Shown here: one piece after another, positions 33,142 through 43,419 of the stretch
Position numbering within the stretch: the first letter of the stretch is position 1
How the letters are laid out: every line of letters begins with the position of its first letter
Source of the DNA: Chaetoderma sp. LZ-2023a
Taxonomy: Eukaryota; Mollusca; Caudofoveata; Chaetodermatida; Chaetodermatidae
Direction: 5' to 3'
Assembly: GCA_034401795.1 (NCBI GenBank)
Contig: CM067369.1
Coordinates: 138,148,496 to 138,212,495, forward strand
Length of the DNA: 64,000 nucleotides
Program-made: the position numbers and the translations under genes
The notes under the pieces: generated by a model
Seen by the model: only the letters and a program-made list of their open reading frames with translations
Told to the model about the DNA's origin: nothing
Databases searched by the model: none

Positions 33142-33892
33142 CTGCAAACATAGACAACAGCCTTATGCTCCATAAGAGGTGAAAAATACTTTCAATAGGT
33201 CACTCCGTAACAAAACTATTCTATATGGAACGATGTTTGCTAAGAAAATGCTATCCCAGCATCTTTTTCGCAATACGCTTATGATGTAATATATGCCTCT
33301 GTGACGTATGACGTTGTTTCACGTGCAATTATGTCACAGATTAAAAACATGTTTAGTTTTTCGCGAGTCACCTCCAAACATGTTTCGCGAAATAGCAGAG
33401 CACTCTAACAAAATGTATCGCTCCGTAGGAGAAACATGTTTCTGCAGAGCTATTCTTGCAGAGCGCTCTGTTACGTTTTCCTTATGGAATGAACTCCAGA
33501 TGTAGCAAGTGTATATACCCCCAAAATGCAACTCCGGACGCCCAAAAGATAGTCGCAGCGGGTTCCATGGCACTCCTGAAAATCTTGTATGATTGTTAAT
33601 TACTAATTAGTTTTATAGGTTTTTGCACAAAGATACATGTACCTTTGGAATCCAGCATGGGATCCCCATTATTCATAGTTGTGAGTCCATTGTACCTTCT
33701 AATTTTAGCATGGATGATAAAACCAGCATGGGAATGCCAGATTCCATTCAGCGTGTGGGGTGCCTGGGACCTCCAAAGTTTAGATAGCACTGGAAACACT
33801 AAGCATGACCATAGAGCCCTTTCTAGGTATGCCGCACCCATTTCTAGTTAAGTTCCACCTACTTTGTACTTGTGCATAGGTAACTATACAGC

Positions 33893-34745
33893 TAAGGTGT
33901 TGAATATTTTGAAAGTGTCATAGGCAGCAACAGCTCCCAGTCAAATTAGTTTCAGATATTCAACAGATTTGTTTATTAAATTGAAAATTCATCAAAGACA
34001 TACAATTCGTACATTTTAGTGATATACCTTTCGATTTTCATAACGGAGCTCCATTATTTTGATTGTGACAGCAGCTAACAAGTGAAATCATTGACAATGA
34101 CTTCATTAATGACAGAGGGGATCGCTCTATTATTTGCGAATTTCTCGGTGGACAGAAATCCCATGAAGTTATGCGGGCTATCCACAGAGTGACTAACAAA
34201 ATTAGTAAAATTCACAACACCACATCCTTTTGAGTAGCCTACCATGGATACCATCAGATGGTGCTGTTCAAAGTGTATTCAGAACAATGTGTGACATTGT
34301 AAAGCATATTTATCTTCGTTGAATACTGTAGCAAATAATGCTAGTTTACAATGGGTTATGCCACAGGGAGAATTGATCTTTCCAGTTTTAGTTATGCCCC
34401 GTCCATCTCTAGCTAAGCTCCACCCACACCTCACTCATGTTGGGATCGATCAATCCCTGAACTCCCTGACTATCAATTTCCACAAAACTATACAGGTAAG
34501 CTGTTAAAAATTTTGAAATATGGCAGCAACACCGCTCAGTCAAATTAGTTTCAAAATAGTCACCAGAATATTTATTAAATAGTAAAGACATACAATTCGT
34601 ACAAGGTGTCAGACTATTAAGCGTTAAAGACGGATTTTAAAGAATCATTCATGACGCCATGATTATGACATCAGCCTACACGTCACTTAGTCGATTATGA
34701 TGTCATATGATGGATGGATAAACTTGGAATGGTTCATTGCGCAAA
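33893..34745 (+). repeat. Two hairpin family A copies
   Basis: Copies near 33893-34130 and 34500-34745 with gaatattttgaa / agtcaaattagtttca arms and tails acaattcgtacaa and gattatgatgtcatatg. The segment 33150-33890 shows no repeat or gene that I could recognise. Confidence 0.7.
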
Positions 34746-35583
34746 AGATGTCAACTTGTTGCATATCTATTACCTGTCTCCGGTAGCTCTTCATGGAAAT
34801 GTAATAAACCATTTAAAATATGAAGATGGCCAAGGGGTCTGCATTACTCACCTGGAATAAGTGCATTTCAAGTAGAAAATCTATGTAGCGCTACAATTTG
34901 TTTGTCAGAAATACAGAAATTTGCTTTAACCCTTTTCAAGACAAATCCCTGAAAAAGTATATTCTTTATACATACATGTAGCATATTCCATTGAATAATT
35001 TAAAATTAATATAACTGGAAAAGTTAGGGTTAAATTATCAACATACATCAAATAAAAAATTCCAATGAGGCCCTCAAATATTACATTTTGGCTGGTCCAT
35101 GGCTGCTATGGGTTCTTTTATGGATCAACAAACTATAATGGCCCTTGATGAAACTTCATGAGATTGCATGTCCCAAATTTCAGCGTGATGCATTCAGCAG
35201 TTCTGGAGAAGTTTTTGCAGAAATTACGTCATCCAAGATGAACATCAGGCAATTTGACCAATCAGGTTCTCTTTAACAAAGTTGATTCAGCTATTTCCAT
35301 TGATGAAATTTTTTAGTTTCAAACCGAGTGGCCTAGCCATTTCAGAGATTTGGAAAGGCATAAAAAATAGTGCAAAATCTAAGACGGTTATCGTCCAACT
35401 CGACCAATTAGCTTCATTCGAACAAACTTGTATCTCGATGCCATAATGATGTATCCTGCCAAATATAATTAGAATCGGCACTGTGGTTCTTGAGAAGTTG
35501 ATGGACAGATGACAGACAGTTGCCATGGCATACGCTCACTTCACCATTCTGACCAGGTGAACTAACAATGATGGCGTGCTTAC
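34746..35583. repeat. Intron sequence ending in an 'accattctgaccaggtgaac' repeat
   Basis: 35090-35560 is a diverged single copy of the repeat type seen in tandem at 54230-55560 (agatgaacatcaggc..., gacagatgacagacagttgc, ctcacttcaccattctgacc). 34746-35090 holds nothing recognisable. Confidence 0.5.
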
Positions 35584-35690
35584 CGGTATAGTTGTAACAA
35601 TGACATATGGCTGCTGCTCAGACCCTTGGATATCTATTGGTACATACACCGATATTACAGTGAAAGTTGACTCCCACAGCACATTCAAAA
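35584..35690 (-). CDS. NUP214: NUP214 exon, LNVLW blade
   Basis: Internal exon of 107 bp (2 + 35 codons), ending in phase 0. The acceptor is ttatcttacag before TTTTGAATG and the donor is ATACCG followed by gtaagc. It encodes VLNVLWESTFTVISVY, matching the VLDVLWIGTYVFAIVY region of vertebrate NUP214. A repeat ending in a tcaccattctgaccaggtg motif finishes about 24 bp from the donor. Confidence 0.93.
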
Positions 35691-36333
35691 CTGTAAGATA
35701 AAAACATTCCAAGTGATTGAAGCGTTCCAATTAATAATATATATTAGGTGATAATTAACCCTTACCACAGCGAGGTCAAAATCTTTTCAAATTAAAGTAA
35801 AAGACGAACTGGTGTTTATTTTTCAACAAATTTGGTGGAAGATGGTGCTGTTGTAGGCAGCAACATCTTTCACCAAAATTGTTGAAAAATAGGTTCTCTG
35901 CCACTGACACAGGAAAAGATAGATTATTGACATCTGTGCGCTAAGGGCTAAACGACCTCCACCACCAGCCCCTGTGATAGCAGGGCACATTCATTGCTGG
36001 ACATATATATGGATAGGCTTACACAAAAAATAGCAGGCTTCTTCCCAGCCCCATGGCCAATGTACACATGAAGTTACACCAGTATGTTCCAAACTAACCC
36101 TAAGTTATCAAACAAAATCATGGATGGACTGATCCAAAACACAATCTGCTTTTTTCTACCAACATAAGAAACCTACCAACAAATGTTCATTATACTCCGA
36201 GTACAAGCTAAACCATCGAACAAAGGCCCCAAATGTGCATGCGTGGATATCAAAATGGACACACCCAATAAGTATTCTGCTTCTTGCTAGCCCCATAACC
36301 AACATACCCACAATATTTCACCATACTGCAACA
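35691..36333. other. Intron sequence with one short hairpin
   Basis: A hairpin at 35815-35892 (tttttcaacaaatttggtgg / ctttcaccaaaattgttgaa around a gctgttgtaggcagcaaca loop) has the same loop as family A but a different stem. Otherwise no feature seen. Confidence 0.6.
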
Positions 36334-36375
36334 AAATAAACGAAATCAAGGATTTCTTTTTTCACGAGAGAGTTG

Positions 36376-36554
36376 ATACTTACCTCCCTAATACTTTTGA
36401 TATTGCTAAATATTGGCTTTCACTCAATAAACACTCAGATTAAAACAGTTAGGTGCCCCTACTGGGCAGGGAGTCAGAGCGTAGTCTGGCGGATGCCAGC
36501 CCCACCACCGCGCATGCGCAGACTAGCACTTCCTCTGACTAATTTATTGGCTGA
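36376..36554 (+). repeat. DIRS copy 1 inverted terminal repeat (3' end of element)
   Basis: Reverse complement of 43163-43342 with very few differences. Contains tacttacctccctaatact, ttaggtgcccctactgggca and a GCGCATGCGC palindrome at 36510-36519. Confidence 0.96.
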
Positions 36555-36620
36555 TACACATGCAACTATAAAGAGCCTGAAGACCGAGCCTCTGTGGGGT
36601 GGAGAGGCCGGGTCCGTATC

Positions 36621-36720
36621 TAGGGAGGTAAGTATCAACTCTCTCGTGAAAAAAGAAATCCTTGATTTCGTTTATTTCACATCAAGAGTATACTTACCTC
36701 CCTAATACTTTTGATATTGC
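36621..36720. repeat. DIRS copy 1 internal complementary region
   Basis: 36621-36677 is the exact reverse complement of the left end 36334-36390, and 36675-36720 is the exact reverse complement of the right end 43311-43356. The halves overlap in ttt. In the DIRS replication model this region bridges the two ends of the cDNA to form the circle. Confidence 0.97.
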
Positions 36721-37252
36721 CAGAATTCGACAGTGAATTCGGCGGGAGGGAGGCGAGGTCAAAAGACCAGCTCATCCCTATACGCTTTTCTGCGTTTAAG
36801 GCACTTAAACTTCTGAAACTGTATGAAAAACCAGTCAGGATTTGACTAACCATCGGATAACACCCCCGATGTATGAGAGATGACCGAATGTCATATGCGC
36901 TACCCCCCCCCTCCTTCCTGGGAGGAAGAGTCGAATGACCTCAATGTCCTATACGCTCTCTACGTACAAGTGCCATGTACTACAGGACAGAGACGAAAAG
37001 CTCCATTTTCGTATACTCTCAACAATGAACCACATAAATACACAAAACCATCATCATATAAATAACGGGTAACGTGACAAGACAATCAACAATGGACAAC
37101 ACATACACAAGACTGACCTTGTTGAAATGGCTGCTGACATCCTCTTCCCATTGGTGAAGATCGATGCAGTCCCAAATTAGTGGTTGTTTCCATAAATTAA
37201 TTGTGAAATATATAAGCAATGAGGAAACCCCATCAAAAATATATATGCCTAG

Positions 37253-38190
37253 TTATTTTTTCAAAATCGACAAGGCGAGAGGATTAGAGGTGTCACGGAG
37301 ATAATGGTCTGTAAAACTTGACTCACAGTGCCACTGAGCCACCGACATAATATCATCCACAGGGACCCCATTAAATAGGGCAGTGGATGTCACTACGCCG
37401 CGGACACTGTGAGCCTTGGCCACGTCAACCTGCTTCCCGGTGGCGGATTTATGGCAAAACTGAATGCATTCTACAATCCACCTGGAAATGGTGTCCTTAG
37501 AAGCCCTGCCATGGGGTTCAATATATGACAACTATAACGCTGACTGGTCAGTGCGCCACTCCGCCGTACGTTGTTTGTACCGGCTAAGCGCCCGGACAGG
37601 ACACCATGCTTTAGAATTAGGATCATATCTAGTTAAAGCAGGCAAAATAATAGGTTGACCTGGATATTTCAACGACTGATTTTTAGCCAAGAAATTAATC
37701 CTAGGTAGCAGCTTAAGGCCTTCCCCTGAAACCACAAAACGGTCATCCTCGGCTGATAAGGCATGAATCTCACTCCTACGCCTAGCCGAGGCCGCAGCAA
37801 TTAAAAACACAGTCTTCAGTGTTAATAGTTTCATCGAAATGGAACTAAGTGGTTCAAACGGCTTATCACCTAGTACTTGAAGCACTAGCGATAAACTCCA
37901 AGACGGAATCACCGGTGGATTCCTTGGTCTTAGATTGCCCATGCCTTTAATTAATACATTTAATGTATTCACTTCATCACTTCCCCTCTTAGCCAAGCAA
38001 GGAATAACAGACATTAAAGCTGACTTATAACCAGCAATAGAGTTAGGCTTGAGGCTATAGGCATCATAGAGGTGACAGAGGAAATCAGCTACTACCTGAA
38101 TAGATGCATCCATTGGATCAATACATCTTTTTGAGCACCATTCTGCAAATCTGTTGATTTTATAATTATATGCTCTGGAGGTTGACCCCC
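37253..38190 (-). pseudogene. Tyrosine recombinase of DIRS copy 1, single nonsense codon
   Basis: The domain begins near 38187 (STSRAYNYKINRFAEWCSKR), passes the SAM-like N-terminal bundle, and enters the catalytic domain with AAASARRRSEIHALSAEDD (first Arg, about 37775-37800). Then come AKAHSVRGVVTST (H-x-x-R, about 37400-37420), SVAQWHCESSFTDHYLRDTS (catalytic Tyr codon 37301-37303) and the end at 37253. A TAG at 37532-37534 replaces the TGG (Trp) present in copy 2, cutting the protein before the HxxR and Tyr boxes. The frame is otherwise open, and continues open upstream to 40150 across the RT-RNase H gene in another frame. Confidence 0.92.
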
Positions 38191-40407
38191 TCCTGGCTTT
38201 GGCCATAAACATGGCTGCTTGCTCAGAAAAGCCCTCCTTAATTCTAGATTCCTTGACAACATCCACGCAGTCAATCTGAACATTGACGGATTGTTGTGAA
38301 GGGCCTTGCCCTGGAAGATAATATCGTCCATCAGAGGCAGAGGAACCGGATTGCAGACCAGAAGGTCCAGCAGATCCGTATACCATGATCGGCTTGGCCA
38401 ATCCGGGGCGATCAGAAGCACTTGGCATTCCTCTTGTCTGATTTTCTGAAGAATTTTTGGAATCAGGATTGCTGGAGGGAATGCGTATGCATACATTCTC
38501 CCCCAGCTGATAGCTAACGCATCTGTTGCGAAAGCGCTTGGATCCGGAATCGGAGAGACGTACGTCGTCATCTTCGCATTCTTCTTCGTTGCGAACAAAT
38601 CGATGTTGGGTTTCCCCCAATGGTCGAACAGACGATCCGCCACACATTGATTTAGTTGCCATTCCGTGGGTAAAACACTCATCCTTCGGCTCAATGAGTC
38701 TGCTAGCAGGTTTAACCTTCCCGGAATATGAACTGCTTTCAAGGTAATCTGGTGATCCAGACACCAACAAAGCAGTCTCCATGTCATCATACAGAGACTG
38801 GGCGACTTCGTTCCGCCCTGGCGGTTTATGTAAGTCACAACTGTTGAGTTGTCTGAACGAATAAGAACAATCTTGCCCTGAACTTTCTGTAAGAAATGTT
38901 CCAGGCCCAGGACTACTGCTCTTAGCTCCAGTAGATTTATATGTTCCTTTGACTGTTCCAGATTCCAAAGCCCTGATATCGTGGACTCTTCCAGGCAAGC
39001 TCCCCAGCCCTCCATCGATGCATCTGTATACACAGTCACCTGAGGGTGGGGAGGGGTTAGCATAACCCCCACCAAGAGATTCTCTGTGTCCAACCACCAT
39101 TGCAGGTGATGAATCAGAGGCGCCAACACTGACACATTCGAGTCCAGCGAACCTGTACTCTGGGTCCATTGTGTCATGAGAAATAACTGGATCGGCCGCC
39201 TGCGTAAGGCGGCCTGAGGAATGACTGGTTCCAATGAAACCATCAACCCCAGCATTCTCAAGTAAACCCGTGCCAGGACATGACGACTGTCGCACACTGA
39301 CTGAATTAATGAGATGAGTTTCTGAACTCTCTCCTGAGTAGGATAAACATATCCTGTCTCTAGATCGAAGAACATCCCCAGGTAAACAAACTTCTGGGAT
39401 GGAGTCAGCTCTGATTTTGGGAAATTGATCATCCAGCCTAAGTCTGTGAGAGTTTTCAAAACAATCTCCAGACTGGCCGACAAACTTTCCCGGGTGTGCG
39501 CTTTCAACAGCCAGTCGTCTATGTACGTGTGGACTGCTATGCTTCTCCTGCGGAGGTATGCGGTGATCGCAAGAACCACACGGGTGAAAACCCGAGGAGC
39601 CGTGGAAATTCCGAAGGGTAGCACCCTGAATTCCCACTGTCTGCCCTGGAATGCAAATCTCAGGAAGCGACGGAAACTCCTGTGTATGGGGATGTGGAAA
39701 TAAGCGTCCTTCAAATCTATCGACGCTGTCCACATTCCCCTCTCTAACCCCGCCAACACCGAGCGTACAGTCTCCATCTTGAAACTGGGCGTCTCTATGA
39801 ACTTGTTCAATGGCTTGAGGTTGAGAATTGGTCTCCACCCTCCGGTGTTCTTTGTTACTAAGAACAGGGTTGAATAGAAGCCCGGACACCTCTGTGCCGG
39901 CTGAATAGCTCCTTTGTGTATGAGGGAATTTATTTCCTCCTCGATACACAACCTTTGATCTGGATCTCTCGGATTTGGAGTCCAGATCGGCACTAGAGAC
40001 AGTCGCGATGGCGGGCCTGTCATCCAATCGGGATGATACCCGACTGAAAGCCATCGCAAGACTAAACGGTCCTGAGTTAACCGTTCCCACTCTTGCATGT
40101 GGTCGGCTAATCGGCCTCCCATCGGTCCACCTAGGGATAGAGGTGGACATAAGGAGTGCAAGAGCGGCACTGTCTCCTTTGCCAGAAACACTGGCGCGGT
40201 TCTCACCGCGGTAACCGTCCCATCAGGAACGATTACCCCGCCCAGATCCTCGCACGCCACGACCAGCACCGCGCGCACCACGGTGCGCGGGCGGCTGCCT
40301 GGCTGACTGCGCTTGAGGAGCCTGCGCCCCCCTCGCTGCTGGCCGAATCGCACGCGGCCGAGGCCGGCGCTGCGATGGTGGTTGGCCTCTGACCTGGCCA
40401 CTACCAC
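38092..40407 (-). CDS. DIRS copy 1 reverse transcriptase-RNase H polyprotein, 771 codons
   Basis: The only fully open polymerase among the three copies. Residues 1-150 are basic/Pro-rich linker; RT spans about 180-400 with NTGGWRPILNLKPLNKFIET, GMWTASIDLKDAYFHIPIHR and the catalytic HTYIDDWLLKAHT at about residue 294. RNase H spans about 455-570 with TVYTDASMEGWGACLEES, LLELRAVVLGLEHFLQKV, IRSDNSTVVTYINRQGG and LLADSLSRR (D, E, D, D pattern). A conserved C-terminal region (KPNIDLFATKKNAKMTTYVS, ALAISWGRMYAYAFPPAIL, VLLIAPDWPSRSWY) is shared by all copies; its function is not known to me. The start overlaps the gag end and the end overlaps the YR start. It copies element RNA to cDNA for circularisation. 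Confidence 0.93.
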   Translation of the reverse strand: MVVARSEANHHRSAGLGRVRFGQQRGGRRLLKRSQPGSRPRTVVRAVLVVACEDLGGVIVPDGTVTAVRTAPVFLAKETVPLLHSLCPPLSLGGPMGGRLADHMQEWERLTQDRLVLRWLSVGYHPDWMTGPPSRLSLVPIWTPNPRDPDQRLCIEEEINSLIHKGAIQPAQRCPGFYSTLFLVTKNTGGWRPILNLKPLNKFIETPSFKMETVRSVLAGLERGMWTASIDLKDAYFHIPIHRSFRRFLRFAFQGRQWEFRVLPFGISTAPRVFTRVVLAITAYLRRRSIAVHTYIDDWLLKAHTRESLSASLEIVLKTLTDLGWMINFPKSELTPSQKFVYLGMFFDLETGYVYPTQERVQKLISLIQSVCDSRHVLARVYLRMLGLMVSLEPVIPQAALRRRPIQLFLMTQWTQSTGSLDSNVSVLAPLIHHLQWWLDTENLLVGVMLTPPHPQVTVYTDASMEGWGACLEESTISGLWNLEQSKEHINLLELRAVVLGLEHFLQKVQGKIVLIRSDNSTVVTYINRQGGTKSPSLCMMTWRLLCWCLDHQITLKAVHIPGRLNLLADSLSRRMSVLPTEWQLNQCVADRLFDHWGKPNIDLFATKKNAKMTTYVSPIPDPSAFATDALAISWGRMYAYAFPPAILIPKILQKIRQEECQVLLIAPDWPSRSWYTDLLDLLVCNPVPLPLMDDIIFQGKALHNNPSMFRLTAWMLSRNLELRRAFLSKQPCLWPKPGGGQPPEHIIIKSTDLQNGAQKDVLIQWMHLFR

Positions 40408-42275
40408 CTCGAGCCTGCAGGGGACGATACGCAGGGGGGGGCGGCGCGAACGTTGGCACGACGAAGCACCTCAAACTGTTCGCGCAGCGCCCTCTGGTTA
40501 TTGACCAGAGTAACCGTCTCCTGGAGGTGTCTACATCCCTCACCTCCAAAGAGACCAGGACCTGTCATAGGCGTACGTAGTAGCCTATTGTAGAGGTCCT
40601 GGGACGGGCACAGATTATCCAAGGCAAAAGTGCGCCTTGCCCGGACACTCCTGGTCACCGCCCGCGTCATACAGTCCAGAGCCAGGTTGATACCATCCTG
40701 GATGGCTCGCTGGACTGTGACCGGACTTGGCTGGCGCGATGCGGATGCTGTTACTACCCCTTGTAACAGCTGGGAGACGTGGGACAGAGCGGCAATCGAA
40801 GCCCTCCCACTCTCCTCCGCATCACGCAACGCGGCATTTGCCGAACGCAACGCGTTCGAGCACAAGACTCCCGTGTCAGAACGGGAGCCTGGCCGCGCAT
40901 CCTCACCCAAAGCCGCGCGGTCATCCACGCTCGGCTTTGGTACCACACCGTACCGCTGGTAGTCCAGGGGCACGATGCAGCAACGCCTGGCCACCTCGCG
41001 CGGGGCCTTAGCGAGACGTCCACTCGACTTAATGGACGTCTCCGCCGCCTCGAACATGTCAACGACATGCTCTGCCAGCGGCAGAGAAGGCATAGCGTTA
41101 GCAGTAGGCTTACCAGCTAACCACGGCCTGTGTTCACGCTGGCTAGCCGACTGCTCCACGGGCAGATCTGGTCTAACACTCACCAGCCACTGGCAAGCGT
41201 CAGACCAATCCTCCTCCGTGGCTAGTTGCGAGCGCTCTACAAGACGGGGGCCTTCGTCTTCCTCCTGAGCGCAAGCAACAGAGCTTGACGGCGGATACGC
41301 TGATATCCCTGGCAAGCCAGGGAAAACATGCGGGCCTGATAATACCGGCATGCTAATCTCACTGGCTTGACCAGGAGCAGGCGCCGTGGTAGAGCGCGCG
41401 GCATATACCGCCCCACCACGGCCCCGGCCAGCACCAGCTACACTCTCGGCAAGCCGAGGTATGCGGTACCGCTGGCCTTCAGCGGCCAGGGCCACAGTCT
41501 GAACCGTGGATTCTACCCCTGGGAGAGTAGAACCGTGGAAAAAGGCGCCTGTATTCCCCGCGAGGGGTGCACAAACGTCATATTCCATGGCCACGTCTTC
41601 AGACGGCGACCCCAACAGGTAATCATCATCCTCCTGGCCAGAAAGATTAGACTCCGGGTCAGCAAAGAGAGCTAACCCGGACTGGCCAGGGAAGGTGCCA
41701 TACGAGGTACTGGCAGCCGCGGTGTGCGGATACCCCTGGACTGATGAGCAGCCCGCGGGTTCCAGCGACGACCGTCCACGGTCCCTATTGGGCGCGGCAA
41801 TAAGCCTGCTGCCAGGGCCGTGGAACACCCCCTCTAATGGGGCCACCTCTGAATCTTCAAACAACGGAAGCGTACTAAGGAACGTTGATTCAGAGGTGGG
41901 GATTACCTGCTCCGAAGCAGATGATGAGGTCAATAAAGGATTTGGTCCAGGAAGCATGCCACGAAGCAACTCTGGAACCAAATCCTTGATTGTCCTCCTC
42001 ATCTCTCCCAACATCTCTGTCCGGAAGGCCTCCATGTCCACCGCGGACGAGGCCTTCCTCTTACCCTTCTTACTTACGACCTCTTTTTTCAGCTTCTTTT
42101 TCTCCTCCTCCAACTTGTCCTTCGCCTGCAAGCACAAGAATTCGGACATTAGCTCGCCCCCCCAGTGCTTACATATCTCGCAATTAAGCAAGGGACCACA
42201 GGGGCTACACTGAAAACATAGATGAGGGCCAAACTTGTCCCTCAAAAATCGTCCACAGGACGCACAACCAGGTCT
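40223..42275 (-). pseudogene. Gag-like ORF of DIRS copy 1, nearly open, one frameshift in a G run
   Basis: After tttttcag the frame opens with RPGCASCGRFLRDKFGPHLC and FQCSPCGPLLNCEICKHWGG (Cys/His motif). Then follow ELMSEFLCLQAKDKLEEEKK, the helix MEAFRTEMLGEMRRTIKDLV and the conserved body, uninterrupted to about 40440. Near the run of G at about 40432-40440 the frame shifts relative to copy 2. The Arg/Gln/Pro tail (QARGGSGQVRGQPPSQRRPR, GARGAGRGVRGSGRGNRS) continues in the neighbouring frame to 40223, while the main frame stops at 40401. No ATG opens the Cys/His block (first in-frame ATG is at about 42149), consistent with a spliced leader exon. Confidence 0.85.
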
Positions 42276-43021
42276 CTGAAAAAGGCCAAAGGACGAGGAG
42301 TATGAGCAAACTAGTTAAGCTTAGAAAACTCACCAACTCAAGAGAAGAAAAAATGATCATAAAGATCATAATTTTTATCAGAAACCAGCTTCGGACAACT
42401 TTAATTGTAAATAAAGAGCAAGACTGATTATGACGTCATTAATCCTATGACAGGACAAAATCGATCCCAAACAAACATCCCAGTGCAAGGACGAATTGTA
42501 TCTTTAACCAGAACATGTGCAGAATGGACATTTCGACTACACAAGCATCAGATAAATACTGATAACAATGGCAAATAGTGTTAATTATCTCCCTTTCTCA
42601 TATCAATAATTAATACCTGACACCTTGTCTAGACAAACCATCCAACCTGATGAACTGGAGCACTCCACCACTGAACGCCTCTTAACTCTCTCCACCTCAA
42701 GGGGAAGGAATTGGATCAAGAGGGCAAAGTGAGAAGACCTTTATAATAGGCCTCCAACTCACTGGGCATAGAATTTTTGGTTAGATAACCTAACAGTATT
42801 AGTAGGAAATGGAACCATGGTGGAGAGACACAAACCCTCTGCTGATGTCATGTCCTTATTTCTCCTTCACACAGACCTGTGGACATAAACACAAAGAGAG
42901 ATTAGTCTTATATAGCACCTAGTTGAAAAAACCCAACTAATTAAGGCGCTTATCACGTTTAGCGAGAGTCCCGGAAACACATTACAACGGGACAAAACTC
43001 GCTAATTTTACTAGAAGTCAC

Positions 43022-43072
43022 CTGATTTAAAGGTCCAAGGCCCTCCTGTGGCGAAGTCACTCTCTCAGCCAT
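43022..43072 (-). CDS. Putative first coding exon of DIRS copy 1 gag (MAERVTSPQEG...)
   Basis: ATGGCTGAG at 43072 opens 17 codons (MAERVTSPQEGLGPLNQ) ending CAG followed by gtgact, a good donor. The acceptor ctttttcag before 42275 is in phase 0, so the join is in frame with the Cys/His motif. A further conserved tgtccacag/gt site at about 42876-42882 could be an alternative acceptor. Positions and phase are the same in copies 2 and 3. Confidence 0.55.
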
Positions 43073-43162
43073 CTTTGTCAGGTGAAAACGTCTATTAAAT
43101 AGTCTTAAAAAGCTTTGAAAAGCGTAAAGAAAGATCCTATCATGAAAGCATGTGTTGTCTCT

Positions 43163-43342
43163 CAGCCAATAAATTAGCAAAGAGGAAGTGCTAGTCTGCG
43201 CATGCGCGGTGGTGGGGCTGGCATCCGCCAGACTACGCTCTGACTCCCTGCCCAGTAGGGGCACCTAACTGTTTTAATCTGAGTGTTTATTGAGTGAAAG
43301 CCAATATTTAGCAATATCAAAAGTATTAGGGAGGTAAGTATA
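43163..43342 (-). repeat. DIRS copy 1 inverted terminal repeat (5' end of element)
   Basis: Reverse complement of 36376-36554. GCGCATGCGC at 43198-43207. Confidence 0.96.
43198..43207. promoter_or_regulatory. NRF-1-like palindrome in the DIRS 5' terminal repeat
   Basis: Perfect GCGCATGCGC, the core of the NRF-1 / palindromic-octamer promoter motif. It is about 130 bp upstream of the putative ATGGC first exon. It recurs at 36510-36519, 30997-31006, 9649-9658 and 18352-18361, and once degenerate at 24383-24392. Promoter function is inferred. Confidence 0.45.
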
Positions 43343-43419
43343 CTCTTGATGTGAAAGACCAAAATCTGCATATACAGACACATTTGGTCAGCAAGCTGGA
43401 TGAGCAAATGGAGGGATGG

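Larger units (their letters stand above)
36334..43356 (-). mobile_element. DIRS-type retrotransposon, copy 1 (7.02 kb, youngest)
   Basis: Complete from end to end, with inverted terminal repeats 36376-36554 and 43163-43342 and an ICR at 36621-36720. The ICR halves match the two element ends without mismatch (57 of 57 bases against 36334-36390, 46 of 46 against 43311-43356). Gag, RT-RNase H and YR follow in order on the minus strand. Damage is limited to a gag G-run frameshift and one YR nonsense codon. It lies in the 17-kb NUP214 intron, in sense orientation, with no obvious target-site duplication, as expected for recombinase insertion. Confidence 0.97.

Noticed and set aside
38092-38800. 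Possible methyltransferase domain after the DIRS RNase H
   Set aside because: Some DIRS elements carry a methyltransferase domain, but I see no clear methyltransferase motifs in the KPNIDLFATKKN...IAPDWPSRSW region, so no function was assigned.
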